A stretch of 36,108 nt of DNA, taken from contig NZ_NKHL01000105.1 of the NCBI RefSeq assembly GCF_002934685.1, positions 1 to 36,108 on the forward strand, written 5' to 3'. The notes beneath the pieces were generated by a model that had not been told where the DNA came from, ran no database searches, and saw only the letters and a list, made by a program, of their open reading frames with translations. Positions within the stretch are counted from its first letter, which is position 1, and each line of letters begins with the position of its first letter. Source of the stretch: Pseudomonas bohemica. GTDB lineage: Bacteria; Pseudomonadota; Gammaproteobacteria; Pseudomonadales; Pseudomonadaceae. A program made the translations under genes and the position numbers. Below, in pieces: positions 14,891-24,584 of this stretch.

Positions 14891-15140
14891 GAGAGGGCCT
14901 CCATTGTCAGCGGACGGTGTGTCCGGTGCCTTTCTAGTCGGCAGGCTCGAGGTCTGGAAGTTCCATCGAATGCCGCTGGGTGGCTACCCGGCCAGCCGCG
15001 AGATTGCCTATTTGCGGGATACGTCTACGCGCATGAGCACAATCACTGTACGAGCTTGCTGGTGCATTCAGCGTATCAGGCGCCGATGTAAGCCGCGTTC
15101 TCCAGCAAGTCGGCATCTGCAGGTTTTGCGGTGTTTACCG

Positions 15141-16574
15141 TCAAGCGATCTGAATCAACAACGCGCGCAACCGATCCAGCGCAGGATCGATGTCAAGCGT
15201 CTCTATCGCGCCGAATCCCAGAATCAGCCCGTTACGGGGCTGCACGTTGTGGTAGAACCCGGTCAACGGGTACAACCCGATTTCAACCTTGCGCGCCAGT
15301 TCGACCAGCAACCCCAGGTTGATCGGCACTTTGAACATCACCGCCATATGAAAGCCTGCGGTGGACGGAATCGCTTCCATCCACGGCGAAAGATCCCCGG
15401 TAAAGCGCGCCAGGATCCGCTCGCGGCGCCCGGCGTAAATGCTGTGGCAGCGGCGGATGTGTTTGTTCAATAGACCTGCACTGATGAACTTGGTCAGCGC
15501 CCACTGCGGCAGCGTGCAGGTGTGCCAGTCCGTCAGCTGTTTGGCTTTGGTCACCGCTTCGAGGATGACCTTGGGCAGTACTGCGTAACCGAGTCGCAGT
15601 TCCGGCAGCAAGGTTTTTGAAAAGGTCCCGACGTACGCCACCACGCCAAACGGGTCCATGCTCTGCAGCGAGTCGGTTGGACGTCCTTCGTAGCGGAATT
15701 CGCTGTCGTAGTCGTCCTCGATGATGATCGCGCCGATCCTGCTGGCCTTCTCTAATAACGCCTGACGCCGCGCTACGCTCATGGGCATGCCCAGCGGCAT
15801 TTGATGGGACGGCGTGACGTAGATCGCATGCGCGTTCTCGGGGATCTGCTCGACGATAATGCCTTCGCTGTCCACCGCCACTCCGACCACGTTCGCGCCC
15901 TGCGCGGCGAATAGTAGCCGCGCCGGGGTGTAGCCCGGATCTTCCATCGCCACGGTGCAGCCAGGCTCGATCAAGACCCGGGCAATCAGGTCCAGCGCCT
16001 GCTGCGCGCCGTTGCACACCACCACATCCTCGGCCGTACATTTGACCCCGCGGGCGAAGGCGATGTGACCGGCGATCGCGCTACGCAACGGCGCCAAGCC
16101 TTCCGGCTGGCTGTAAAAGCCTCGCGCCTGGGCCATCTGCCGCAGCGCGTATTGGGTACAGCGTCGCCAGTCGTCGTGGGGGAATTGGGTCTTGGCCGTG
16201 GCGCCACCGACGAAATCACAGCGCAGCGTGTCTTCCAGCGTCGGGTGGCGCAGGGGCAGGGTGATGTCCTGCCATTTTTTCACCGATTTCTGGCTGGCCA
16301 GCGCCGAGCTGATCCGAGTACGCGGGGTGTGGGCGCTTACGCTGTTGACGAAGGTGCCGCTGCCGATTTTGCCGATCAGATAGTTTTCGTAGGTCAGGCG
16401 GCTGTAGGTGTCGGAAATGGTCTTGCGTGACAGTCCCAATTGCGCCGCGAGCAGGCGGCTGGGGGGCAATTGCACGCCCGCGGCCAGACGCCCGGACTCG
16501 ATATTGTCACGCAATTGGTCATACAGCTGATTCGCAAGGTCCTTACGGCCTTGAATGACAATGTGAAGTTCCAC
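15141..16574 (-). CDS. MocR/PdxR-family transcriptional regulator
   Basis: This 477-residue protein joins an N-terminal GntR-type winged helix (about 8-75; GVQLPPSRLLAAQLGLSRKT is the recognition region) to a C-terminal fold-type I aminotransferase-like domain (about 110-475) that binds pyridoxal phosphate. The cofactor lysine is in GTFSKTLLPELRLG, and EDDYDSEFRYEG and MEDPGYTPAR are typical. The GTG at 16574 is taken as start because GGGAG (minus strand, 16587-16583) lies 8 bases before it; a TTG at 16589 is in frame but has no such site. It is divergent from the LysE-family gene, which is its most likely target, with an aminoacid or amine as possible effector. Confidence 0.9.
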   Translation of the reverse strand: MELHIVIQGRKDLANQLYDQLRDNIESGRLAAGVQLPPSRLLAAQLGLSRKTISDTYSRLTYENYLIGKIGSGTFVNSVSAHTPRTRISSALASQKSVKKWQDITLPLRHPTLEDTLRCDFVGGATAKTQFPHDDWRRCTQYALRQMAQARGFYSQPEGLAPLRSAIAGHIAFARGVKCTAEDVVVCNGAQQALDLIARVLIEPGCTVAMEDPGYTPARLLFAAQGANVVGVAVDSEGIIVEQIPENAHAIYVTPSHQMPLGMPMSVARRQALLEKASRIGAIIIEDDYDSEFRYEGRPTDSLQSMDPFGVVAYVGTFSKTLLPELRLGYAVLPKVILEAVTKAKQLTDWHTCTLPQWALTKFISAGLLNKHIRRCHSIYAGRRERILARFTGDLSPWMEAIPSTAGFHMAVMFKVPINLGLLVELARKVEIGLYPLTGFYHNVQPRNGLILGFGAIETLDIDPALDRLRALLIQIA

Positions 16575-16582
16575 GCCAACGG

Positions 16583-16587
16583 CTCCC
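16583..16587 (-). promoter_or_regulatory. Ribosome binding site that decides the GTG start of the MocR gene
   Basis: GGGAG on the minus strand ends 8 bases before the GTG at 16574, and the resulting protein begins directly at the DNA-binding domain. Confidence 0.6.
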
Positions 16588-16794
16588 AAGCTCAGCGTTC
16601 ACGATTTGGAATTCTACTCAGCGCTCGCGCAATCGGCATAGCTGCGCGAGGAAAAATGCGTCTGTTTGCCAGAGCGCTGCCGATCCGGGCGGGCGCTCTG
16701 TCTGCACCCATTGTGGCGGCGGACACACCGCGTTCGCCAGCAAGCCGGCTGCTGCAGAGCGTCACGGTTCTTGACCCTTGCGACAACGTCGCCA

Positions 16795-16823
16795 TCGGCA
16801 AACCTGTCCAATCCCGCTATCCT
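16795..16823 (+). promoter_or_regulatory. Candidate promoter of the LysE-family gene
   Basis: TCGGCA (16795-16800), a 17-base spacer and TATCCT (16818-16823) lie 53 bases before the LysE-family start, inside the 302-base divergent region shared with the MocR gene. Regulator binding sites would be expected close by. Confidence 0.35.
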
Positions 16824-16876
16824 GCGCGCTGTCTTTTTCACCTCCTCTTTTCACTGCGGCCGGACGGATATCAAAA

Positions 16877-17524
16877 ATGGAGTTCACCAGCGGTTTTTTG
16901 CTGAGCCTTTCCCTGTGCCTGGACATTGGCGTGGCCAACATCGCAATGATTACGCTGGCCATGCAACGCGGGTATCTGCAGGGTTTCTGGCTAGGGCTGG
17001 GAACCTGCTTCGGCGACCTGTTCTACGCGATTCTGGCGCTGGCCGGCATGACCGTGCTGTTGCAATACGAATGGGTGCGCTGGGCGCTGTGGATCGGCGG
17101 TTCGCTGTTACTGATTGGCTTTGCGATGAAGATGGTGCTGTCTGCCCTGAGCAGCCACAGCGGATTGGCGATTGCCGGTGATGCGGACAACCGCTCGGGT
17201 TTGCGCGAATTTTCCCGAGGCGTGTTTCTGGCGGTGTCTTCACCCACCGCAATTCTCTGGTTCGCGGCGGTTGGCGGCGCGCTGATTTCGCGAGCGGGGG
17301 GACATGGCAGCTTGAGCACTGCCTTCTTCCTTTGCGGATTTTTCAGTGCGGGCGTGGCTTGGTGCGTGTTCATCTGTTTCGCCGCGAGCCACGGCGGGCG
17401 TCTGTTGGGCGACAGGCTGCTCAAGTATTCCTATTGGGTATCGGCGGCGATCTTTTGCTACTTCGCGGTGTACGTGATTGTGTCGGGGTATCAGGAGTTC
17501 ATCGTCAACGCCGCGCGGGTTTGA
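16877..17524 (+). CDS. LysE/RhtB-family amino acid exporter
   Basis: This 215-residue inner-membrane protein has about six hydrophobic segments. The N-terminal half shows the LysE pattern: a first segment, a loop with QRGYLQGFWLGLGTCFGD, and the later SSPTAILWFAA which replaces the usual NP-containing motif. The family exports amino acids such as lysine, threonine or homoserine. The ATG at 16877 gives a normal family length; an extension to 16778 would add a non-hydrophobic Arg/Pro-rich tail. The ribosome binding site is weak. It is divergent from the MocR regulator that probably controls it; such regulator-exporter pairs are common. Confidence 0.85.
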   Translation: MEFTSGFLLSLSLCLDIGVANIAMITLAMQRGYLQGFWLGLGTCFGDLFYAILALAGMTVLLQYEWVRWALWIGGSLLLIGFAMKMVLSALSSHSGLAIAGDADNRSGLREFSRGVFLAVSSPTAILWFAAVGGALISRAGGHGSLSTAFFLCGFFSAGVAWCVFICFAASHGGRLLGDRLLKYSYWVSAAIFCYFAVYVIVSGYQEFIVNAARV

Positions 17525-17682
17525 TCGGCATCGGTGCAGCCCGGGTTCAGTTTCGATGCAACGTTTACGTCCATGAACGCTCATAGACATAAGCAACGGC
17601 GTAGACAGGATCGTCCCGAATCGCGCGCATAAGCGCCTTGGGCGTCCTCTCCAATCTATTTGAAGGCGGAACCCTGGACCCT

Positions 17683-19752
17683 ATGACCACACCGGACAAG
17701 CAATACGTGGAATGGCTGGTTGAGCAGTCGATGCTCCACGCCGCACAGCAACGCGCCAAACTCTATGGCGGCCAGGGCCGACTCTGGCAACGCCCCTACG
17801 CCCAGGCCCGTCCTCGTGACGCGTCGGCAATTGCCTCGGTATGGTTCACCGCTTACCCGGCATCGATCATCACCCGCGAAGGCGGTTCGGTTCTGGAAGC
17901 CCTGGGCGACGAAAAGCTCTGGCATGCCCTGTCGGAAATCGGTATTCAAGGTATCCACAACGGCCCGCTGAAAGCCTCCGGTGGCCTGAAAGGTCGGCAG
18001 AAAACGCCCAGCATCGACGGCAATTTCGACCGGATCAGCTTCGAAGTCGACGCCGAACTGGGGACCGATGCGCAATTTCTCAACCTCAGCCGTATCGCTG
18101 CCGCGCACAACGCGGTGATCGTCGATGACGTGATTCCTTCCCACACCGGCAAGGGCGCGGATTTTCGCCTGGCCGAATTGGCTTACGAGGAATACCCGGG
18201 CCTCTACCACATGGTCGAGATCAAGGAAGAGGACTGGCCGCTGCTGCCGGAAGTGCCTGCCGGCCGCGACGCGGTGAACCTGCCGCCCGCCATCGTCGAT
18301 GCACTGCGGGACAAGCATTACATCGTCGGCCAGCTGCAGCGGGTAATCTTCTTCGAACCGGGCGTCAAGGAAACCGACTGGAGCGCCACACCGGTCATCA
18401 CTGGCGTCGACGGCAAGGCCCGGCGCTGGGTCTATCTGCACTATTTCAAGGAAGGCCAGCCATCGCTGAACTGGCTGGACCCAAGCTTCGCCGCGCAGCA
18501 GATGATCATCGGCGATGCGCTGCATGCGATCGACGTGATGGGCGCGCGGGTGCTGCGTCTGGACGCCAACGGCTTCCTCGGTGTCGAGCGCAAGGCCGAA
18601 GGCACGGCCTGGTCGGAAAGTCACCCGCTGTCGATTACCGGCAACCAGCTATTGGCGGGCGCGATTCGCAAGGCGGGCGGCTTCAGTTTTCAAGAGTTGA
18701 ACCTGACCATCGACGACATCGCCGCGATGTCCCACGGTGGCGCCGACCTGTCCTATGATTTCATCACCCGGCCTGCTTACCAGCACGCGCTGTTGACCGG
18801 CAGAACCGAATTCCTGCGCCTGATGCTGCGTCAAGTGCATGACTTCGGCATCGACCCGGCGTCACTGATCCACGCCTTGCAGAACCACGACGAACTGACC
18901 CTCGAACTGGTGCATTTCTGGACCCTGCACGCCCACGATCAGTACCTGTATCAAGGCCAGACTTTCCCCGGCAACATCCTGCGCGAGCACATTCGCGAAG
19001 AGATGTACGAGCATCTGGCCGGTGAGCATGCACCGTACAACCTCAAGTTCGTGACCAACGGCGTATCCTGCACCACCGCGAGCATCATCACCGCCGCGCT
19101 CGGCATTCGCGATCTGGACAGCATCACCGATGCCGACGTCGAGAAAATCAAGCACATCCACTTGCTGTTGGTGATGTTCAACGCCATGCAGCCGGGGGTG
19201 TTTGCCTTGTCGGGCTGGGATCTGGTGGGGGCCTTGCCACTGCCGGCCGAGCAGGTCGCGCACCTGATGGGTGATGGCGACACGCGCTGGATTCATCGCG
19301 GCGCCTACGATCTGGTGGACCTGGACCCGGACGCCGACATTTCTGCCGGTGGCATGCCACGCCCCAAGACGCTGTATGGCAGCTTGCCGGATCAACTCCA
19401 GCGGTCGGATTCCTTCGCCTCGCAGCTGAAGAAAATCCTCGCCGTGCGCCGCGCCTATGACATCGCTGCCAGCCGCCAGATCCTGATTCCGGACGTTGAG
19501 CATCCGGGCCTGTTGATCATGGTTCATGAGCTGCCGGCCGGGAAGGGCACGCAGATTACCGCGCTCAATTTCAGTGCCGAATCCATCGTCGAAACACTGC
19601 ACCTGCCGGGTATCGCGCCGGGGCCCGTAGTGGACATTATCAACGAGCGTGTCGAGGGCGATCTGACCGAGGCGGGCGAGTTCACTATCACCCTGGACGC
19701 CTATGAAGGATTGGCATTGCGTGTCGTCAGCATGGCTGCGCCGATGATGTAA
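17683..19752 (+). CDS. treS: Trehalose synthase (maltose alpha-D-glucosyltransferase)
   Basis: This 689-residue GH13 enzyme interconverts maltose and trehalose by rearranging the glucosidic bond in the cytoplasm. It closely resembles, from memory, the Pseudomonas stutzeri trehalose synthase of about the same length, and not the longer TreS-maltokinase fusions. Catalytic positions are visible: nucleophile Asp294 in RLDANGF, acid/base Glu338 in FSFQELN and Asp403 in LQNHDE. Early motifs [12 protein letters not shown] and IHNGP also fit. The ATG at 17683 matches the family start; an in-frame ATG-less extension to 17638 (TTG) lacks support. It stands alone, with 158 bases before it and an inverted repeat after it. 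Trehalose protects against osmotic and drying stress, which may link it to the stress-sensing genes upstream (inference only). Confidence 0.93.
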   Translation: MTTPDKQYVEWLVEQSMLHAAQQRAKLYGGQGRLWQRPYAQARPRDASAIASVWFTAYPASIITREGGSVLEALGDEKLWHALSEIGIQGIHNGPLKASGGLKGRQKTPSIDGNFDRISFEVDAELGTDAQFLNLSRIAAAHNAVIVDDVIPSHTGKGADFRLAELAYEEYPGLYHMVEIKEEDWPLLPEVPAGRDAVNLPPAIVDALRDKHYIVGQLQRVIFFEPGVKETDWSATPVITGVDGKARRWVYLHYFKEGQPSLNWLDPSFAAQQMIIGDALHAIDVMGARVLRLDANGFLGVERKAEGTAWSESHPLSITGNQLLAGAIRKAGGFSFQELNLTIDDIAAMSHGGADLSYDFITRPAYQHALLTGRTEFLRLMLRQVHDFGIDPASLIHALQNHDELTLELVHFWTLHAHDQYLYQGQTFPGNILREHIREEMYEHLAGEHAPYNLKFVTNGVSCTTASIITAALGIRDLDSITDADVEKIKHIHLLLVMFNAMQPGVFALSGWDLVGALPLPAEQVAHLMGDGDTRWIHRGAYDLVDLDPDADISAGGMPRPKTLYGSLPDQLQRSDSFASQLKKILAVRRAYDIAASRQILIPDVEHPGLLIMVHELPAGKGTQITALNFSAESIVETLHLPGIAPGPVVDIINERVEGDLTEAGEFTITLDAYEGLALRVVSMAAPMM

Positions 19753-19800
19753 CGGCTCTGCATGCATTGTTTGACGCCAATGGGCGCAACCCCGCTGTAC

Positions 19801-19844
19801 GTGTGGGGGACGTCGAAGGTTAAGACGTCTCCCACACAGTTTTG
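19801..19844 (+). terminator. Inverted repeat after treS, probable terminator
   Basis: A 14-base arm (19801-19814, GTGTGGGGGACGTC) pairs with 19824-19837 with one mismatch across a 9-base loop, followed by CAGTTTTG. It lies about 50 bases after the treS stop. The arm also resembles the TGTGGGAG repeats of Pseudomonas, so it could be a REP-derived terminator. Confidence 0.6.
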
Positions 19845-19909
19845 TGTCGATCCGAAGCTCTGCGGCGCAATCACATCCTTTTAAACCTTGAATTTCGGAT
19901 TGATACCCC

Positions 19910-21058
19910 TTGTCCATCGCCCAACCCCTCAAAACTCCCACGCTCATTCACCTGTTGAGCTATCGCCTGACCTTTCTGCTGTCCGGCATGGCGCTCGGCG
20001 CATGGGCCCCGCTGGTACCGTTCGCCCGGGAGCGAGCAGGGCTTGAGGAGGCGCAGTTGGGCCTGCTGCTGTTGTGCTTCGGCCTGGGTTCGATGCTGGC
20101 CATGCCGCTGGCCGGGGCGATGACCACCCGCAAGGGCTGTCGTTTTGTCGCGGTGGTGGGTGGGCTGCTGATCTGCGCGATGTTGCCGCTGCTGGCCACG
20201 CTCTCGTCATTCAGCACTTTGGCCGTGAGCCTGGCTGTGTTTGGCGCGGGCCTGGGCAGCATCGATGTGTCGATGAACGTGCAGGGGTTGATGGTGGAGC
20301 GCGATCACGGCCGCCCGCTGATGTCGGGCTTTCATGGCTTGTTCAGCCTGGGCGGCATCGCCAGCGCGCTGCTCATGAGCCTGCTGTTATGGGCGGGTGC
20401 ATCGCCCTTGCTGGCAGTGTCTGTGGTAGTCATGATCGTCGCTGCCACTTTGCTCTGGCATGCCCCGCGTCTGGTGCCTCATGGTGCCGATGATCCCGCC
20501 GCCCCGTTCGCCTGGCCATCGGTCAGGGTGCTTATCATTGGGGTGCTGTGTTTTATCGCGCTGCTGGTCGAGGGGGCCATCCTTGACTGGAGCGCCGTGT
20601 TCCTCAACCGCGCCCATCAGATCGATCTGGCGGTTGCCGGAGGAGCATACGCGGTGTTCTCCCTGGCGATGGCCGCTGGCCGATTTTCCGGCGATTACCT
20701 GAGAAAGCGTTTTGGCGCGGTGAAGCTGCTGATCGGCGGTGGCCTGCTGGTCATGCTCGGGTTCGCCATGGCGGTGCTGCTGCAGCCGTGGCCGCTGTTT
20801 TTTTCGGGCTTCGCCTTGATCGGGCTGGGGCTGTCCAACACCTTCCCGGTGTACTGTTCCGTCGTTGGGGCGCAGAAGGCGATGCCCGCAGGCTTGGCCA
20901 TCGCGGTCATCACCGGCATCGGCTACTGCGGCATTTTGCTCGGCCCGGCATTGATCGGCTTCGCGGCCCACGCCATCGGTCTGCGGGACGCACTGCTCTG
21001 CGTGGGGGCGCTGCTGCTGGCGCAAGTGCTGAGCGCGAGGGCGATGGCCCGCGGCTAA
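19910..21058 (+). CDS. MFS transporter (YbjJ/FucP-like)
   Basis: This 382-residue inner-membrane protein has about 12 hydrophobic segments in two halves. MFS features include GMALGAWAPLVPF in the first segment, the loop GAMTTRKGCR between segments 2 and 3, and the YbjJ-type motif GSIDVSMNVQG. The relatives move sugars or unknown small solutes; the substrate is not apparent. The start is taken as TTG at 19910, because the first in-frame ATG would remove most of the first membrane segment. Only a weak CGGAT precedes it. It may be read from its own promoter since an inverted repeat separates it from treS. Confidence 0.85.
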   Translation: MSIAQPLKTPTLIHLLSYRLTFLLSGMALGAWAPLVPFARERAGLEEAQLGLLLLCFGLGSMLAMPLAGAMTTRKGCRFVAVVGGLLICAMLPLLATLSSFSTLAVSLAVFGAGLGSIDVSMNVQGLMVERDHGRPLMSGFHGLFSLGGIASALLMSLLLWAGASPLLAVSVVVMIVAATLLWHAPRLVPHGADDPAAPFAWPSVRVLIIGVLCFIALLVEGAILDWSAVFLNRAHQIDLAVAGGAYAVFSLAMAAGRFSGDYLRKRFGAVKLLIGGGLLVMLGFAMAVLLQPWPLFFSGFALIGLGLSNTFPVYCSVVGAQKAMPAGLAIAVITGIGYCGILLGPALIGFAAHAIGLRDALLCVGALLLAQVLSARAMARG

Positions 21059-21073
21059 GCTCACTATTGCTTT

Positions 21074-21094
21074 GATCAATGTTCATCATTGATC
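21074..21094. repeat. Perfect inverted repeat downstream of the MFS gene
   Basis: GATCAATG (21074-21081) and CATTGATC (21087-21094) are perfectly complementary around TTCAT. A TTTTTT run follows 15 bases later, too far for a classic terminator. It could be an operator for the lipoprotein gene that starts 74 bases on, or a weak terminator. Confidence 0.4.
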
Positions 21095-21167
21095 GAGTCG
21101 AGTTCTGCTTTTTTCATCGAAGGCTCACGATGGCCCCACGCCTTGAGCCCCCTTTGGAGAAAGCCCG

Positions 21168-21824
21168 ATGAAACTTCGAATTACTGCCCTGTTTGCGTTA
21201 ATCGCCGTGCTGGCGGGTTGTGCCGTGCCTGGAGCACCGCGTTATTCCGACGAGCAGGACGCCCAACTTCGTGGGTCGGCTCCGGCCTCCAGCGTGACCC
21301 TCAAGCACACCCAGACCGTTGGCGTGATCTTCACCCAGAACACCGTCGCCAGCCTGGCTTACATGGAGCGCTACAACGCCGCGGTACGCACCGGCGTCGT
21401 CGCCAGCCTGACGGATAGCCGGATCACCGACGCCTACGTCAACAGCTCCGATCCCCAGCTTGCAATCAACGGGTTCGCCGAATCCCTGGAGAAGCAGTTC
21501 GCGTCGGTGGCATTCTACGAGAATCTGGATGCCGTGCTGGCTGCGCGCCCTGACGTGATCGTGCTGCTCGACACCCGCAACAAGCTGATCACCGAGCGCA
21601 GTTCGGACGTGCAGGCGAGCATCTCGGCTGAATTCTTCGACAGCGATTTCAAGTTTATTGGTAAGGCCGAGGGCAGCGACGCCAAGTCCATGTCGCCGAT
21701 CTGGGCCCACACCAAACGCGCGCCGCAAATCGCCGCGCAGATCAATGAACAGCGGAATGTGCAGGTCAATGCCTTGCAGAAATTCGATGCCTCGTTGCAG
21801 GCGTTGATCAAGGCCCAGTCCTAA
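21168..21824 (+). CDS. Putative lipoprotein of unknown function
   Basis: This 218-residue protein begins with a lipoprotein signal peptide: basic MKLR, a hydrophobic stretch and the lipobox LAGC with Cys18. Residue 19 is Ala, not Asp, which suggests delivery to the outer membrane. The mature part has a predicted mixed alpha/beta character with VGVIFTQNT, RPDVIVLLDTRNK and an alternating C-terminal helix; I do not recognise a family. GGAG lies 8 bases before the ATG. It stands alone between the MFS gene and a REP-like element. Confidence 0.8.
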   Translation: MKLRITALFALIAVLAGCAVPGAPRYSDEQDAQLRGSAPASSVTLKHTQTVGVIFTQNTVASLAYMERYNAAVRTGVVASLTDSRITDAYVNSSDPQLAINGFAESLEKQFASVAFYENLDAVLAARPDVIVLLDTRNKLITERSSDVQASISAEFFDSDFKFIGKAEGSDAKSMSPIWAHTKRAPQIAAQINEQRNVQVNALQKFDASLQALIKAQS

Positions 21825-21840
21825 GCTTCGATGGCACACC

Positions 21841-21929
21841 TGTAGGAGCGCGCTTGCCCGCGATTGAGATGTGTCCAATGACGAACATGTCATAGAGATA
21901 TCGCGATCATGGGCAAGCGAACACCTACA
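21841..21929. repeat. REP doublet (inverted pair)
   Basis: TGTAGGAGCGCGCTTGCCC (21841-21859) continuing to CGCGAT, and its inverted partner ATCGCGATCATGGGCAAGC (21900-21918) continuing to ACCTACA, flank about 35 bases. This is the arrangement of Pseudomonas REP pairs. It lies between the convergent lipoprotein and yejF genes and may serve as a two-way transcription barrier. Confidence 0.75.
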
Positions 21930-21965
21930 TGCCGAGGGTGGCCATCGGCCGAATGGACCTCAGCA

Positions 21966-23552
21966 TTACCGTCCAAACACCAGCCCCGACGCCTTCAACA
22001 ATTCCTGGGTATACGCCTGTTGCGGATTGGCGAAAATCTTGCGCGACGCCCCTTGTTCGACCACCTTGCCATCCTTGATCACGATCAGGTCGTGGGCCAG
22101 TGCGTGGACCACCGCCAGATCATGGCTGATGAACAGATAGGTCAGGCCGTGGCGGATCTGCAGGTCACGCAGCAGGGCGACGATCTGTTTCTGCACAGTG
22201 CGGTCCAACGCCGACGTCGGTTCGTCGAGCAGGATCAGATCCGGCTCCAGCACCAACGCCCTGGCAATCGAGATGCGTTGACGCTGGCCGCCGGAAAACT
22301 CGTGCGGGTAGCGATGCCGGCTCTGCGGATCCAGGCCAACTTCGCGCAATACCCGGATGACGGTCTGCTCGCGTTCCTGCGAGGTGCCGATGCCGTGGGT
22401 CAGCAAGCCTTCGGCGATGATCTGCTGTACGGTCATGCGCGGGCTGAGGCTGCCGAACGGATCCTGAAACACCACCTGCATGCGTTTGCGCAGCGGGCGC
22501 ATCAATTGCTGGCTGCGCAGGCTCAGCTCTTTGTTGCCAAAACGGATGCTGCCTTCGGAGTCGATCAGCCGCAGGATCGCCTGACCCAAGGTCGATTTAC
22601 CCGACCCGGACTCGCCGACGATTCCCAGCGTCTTGCCCTTGAGTAACTCGAAACTCACCCCGTCCACTGCCTTGATGTACTGCCTTTCCCGGCTGAACAG
22701 CGGTTTGGGCAGGGCAAACCAGACTTTCAGCGCGTCCACCGATAGCAAGGTCTGCGGATGCACGCTGGGTACCGGTTCACCGTCGGGTTCGGCGTTGATC
22801 AGCAGGCGGCTGTAGGGGTGCTGTGGGGTGGTGAACAGGGTTTGACAGTCGGCCTGCTCGACGATCTCCCCGCCGCGCATCACGCAAACCCGTTGCGCAA
22901 TGCGTCGTACCAGATTGAGGTCATGACTGATCAACAACAGCGACATGCCCAGACGGGCCTGCAGGGATTTGAGCAGTTCGAGGATCTTCACCTGTACCGT
23001 CACATCCAGCGCTGTGGTCGGTTCGTCGGCGATCAACAGATCCGGTTCGTTGGCCAGGGCCATGGCGATCATCACCCGTTGCCGTTGGCCACCAGACAGT
23101 TGATGGGGATAGGCCTTCAGCCGGTGCAGCGGGTTATGGATGCCTACCAGCTCCAGCAATTGCAGCGTGCGCTCGCGAGCAGCCTTGCCCTTGAGGCCCT
23201 TATGCATCGCCAGGATTTCTCCGATCTGCTTTTCAACGGTATGCAGTGGATTGAGCGAAGTCATCGGCTCCTGAAAGATCATGGCGATGCGGTTGCCGCG
23301 CAGTTGGCGCAACTGGGCGTCGCTGGCGTGCAGCAGATCGACGCCGTCGTAAAGGATATGGCCTTGCGTGCTAACGCTTCGGGCAGGCAGCAGGCGCAAG
23401 ATCGAATGCGCGGTCACCGACTTGCCCGAGCCGGATTCGCCCACCAGCGCCAGGCACTCGCCACGGCGGATGGTCAGGTCTATGCCGTGCACCACTTCGC
23501 TGCCGTTGAAGGCAACCCGCAGCCCGCGGATGTCGATCAATGTGTCATTCAT
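21966..23552 (-). CDS. yejF: YejF-like ABC importer ATPase with two nucleotide-binding domains
   Basis: This 528-residue protein holds two ABC ATPase domains in tandem. Each has a Walker A motif GESGSGKS (38-45 and 313-320), a signature (LSGGQRQR 152-159; FSGGQRQR 419-426), a Walker B (LLIADEP; LILLDEP) and a switch His ([13 protein letters not shown]). It powers import through the YejB-YejE membrane pair at the inner face of the cytoplasmic membrane. It is last in the yejABEF run, 9 bases after yejE, with GAGGA before the ATG. A REP pair follows it. Confidence 0.95.
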   Translation of the reverse strand: MNDTLIDIRGLRVAFNGSEVVHGIDLTIRRGECLALVGESGSGKSVTAHSILRLLPARSVSTQGHILYDGVDLLHASDAQLRQLRGNRIAMIFQEPMTSLNPLHTVEKQIGEILAMHKGLKGKAARERTLQLLELVGIHNPLHRLKAYPHQLSGGQRQRVMIAMALANEPDLLIADEPTTALDVTVQVKILELLKSLQARLGMSLLLISHDLNLVRRIAQRVCVMRGGEIVEQADCQTLFTTPQHPYSRLLINAEPDGEPVPSVHPQTLLSVDALKVWFALPKPLFSRERQYIKAVDGVSFELLKGKTLGIVGESGSGKSTLGQAILRLIDSEGSIRFGNKELSLRSQQLMRPLRKRMQVVFQDPFGSLSPRMTVQQIIAEGLLTHGIGTSQEREQTVIRVLREVGLDPQSRHRYPHEFSGGQRQRISIARALVLEPDLILLDEPTSALDRTVQKQIVALLRDLQIRHGLTYLFISHDLAVVHALAHDLIVIKDGKVVEQGASRKIFANPQQAYTQELLKASGLVFGR

Positions 23553-23561
23553 GGCGCATCC

Positions 23562-24584
23562 TCAGCTTCGCGGGTCGAAGGCATCACGGCAGGCTTCGCC
23601 GATGAACACCAACAGGGAAAGAATCAGCGCCAAGGCGCAAAACGCGGTCAGGCCCAGCCAGGGGGCTTGCAGGTTGCGCTTGGCCTGGCCGATCAGTTCG
23701 CCCAGGGAAGCGCTGCCCGCGGGCATGCCGAAACCGAGGAAATCCAGCGCCGTCAGGGTGGCGATGGCGCCGGTCACAATGAACGGCAAATAGGTAAGGG
23801 TGCTGGTCATGGCATTGGGCAGGATATGGCGCACCATCAGCGCGCTGTCGGTCAAGCCCAGGGCGCGGGCGGCCTTGACGTACTCCAGATTGCGCCCGCG
23901 CAGGAACTCGGCACGCACCACGTCCACCAGAGCCAGCCAGGAGAACAGCGCCATGATCCCCAACAGCCACCAGAAATTCGGCTCGACGAAACCGGAGAGA
24001 ATGATCAGCAGATACAGCACCGGAAGCCCCGACCAGATTTCCTGCAGGCGCTGACCGATCAAATCCGCCAGCCCGCCGTAGTAGCCCTGTATCGCCCCGG
24101 CGAACACGCCGATCACAGTGCTGATGGCGGTCAACAGCAAGGCGAACAGGATCGACACCCGGGTGCCGAACAGCACCCGCGCCATCACGTCCCGCGCCTG
24201 ATCGTCGGTGCCCAGCCAGTTGCGCGCGCTGGGCGGGCTGGGCGACGGCTCCTTAAGGTCGTAGTTGACGGTGTCGTAGCTGAAGGGAATGGGCGCGAAC
24301 AGTATCCAGCCGCCCTTGGACTCGATCAGTCTGTGCACGTAGTCGCTGGCGTAGTCCGGCTCGAACGGCAGCTCACCGCCAAAATCGGTTTCCAGATATT
24401 GATGCAAGGTCGGGTAATACAGGTTGCCCTGATAACTGACCAATAGCGGCCGATCGTTGGCGATCAGCTCGCCGCACAGGCAGATCGACAGCAGCGCGAG
24501 AAAAATCCACAGCGACCACCAACCTCGTCGGTTCGCCCTGAAATGGGCCATGCGCCGTTTGCTTTGCGGTGAAAACTCAAACAT
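23562..24584 (-). CDS. yejE: YejE-like ABC importer permease
   Basis: This 340-residue inner-membrane permease has one N-terminal segment (about 22-42), a long periplasmic stretch (about 45-135) and a C-terminal binding-protein-dependent transport domain with about five segments. The coupling loop appears as YVKAARALGLTDSALMVRH, which docks to the ATPase. NWLGTDDQARDVMARVLFG is typical of the peptide-permease C subunit. The start overlaps the yejB stop (TGATG) and AGGAG lies 6 bases before the ATG, so translation is coupled. Confidence 0.95.
   Translation of the reverse strand: MFEFSPQSKRRMAHFRANRRGWWSLWIFLALLSICLCGELIANDRPLLVSYQGNLYYPTLHQYLETDFGGELPFEPDYASDYVHRLIESKGGWILFAPIPFSYDTVNYDLKEPSPSPPSARNWLGTDDQARDVMARVLFGTRVSILFALLLTAISTVIGVFAGAIQGYYGGLADLIGQRLQEIWSGLPVLYLLIILSGFVEPNFWWLLGIMALFSWLALVDVVRAEFLRGRNLEYVKAARALGLTDSALMVRHILPNAMTSTLTYLPFIVTGAIATLTALDFLGFGMPAGSASLGELIGQAKRNLQAPWLGLTAFCALALILSLLVFIGEACRDAFDPRS

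Noticed and set aside
16614..16841. Small minus-strand frame starting next to a perfect AGGAGGTG
   Set aside because: The GTG start overlaps the Shine-Dalgarno match itself, so spacing is wrong, and the product is Arg-rich without features.
22758..24446. A 562-codon plus-strand open frame
   Set aside because: It is antisense to yejF and yejE, with a His/Gln-rich low-complexity product and no ribosome binding site.
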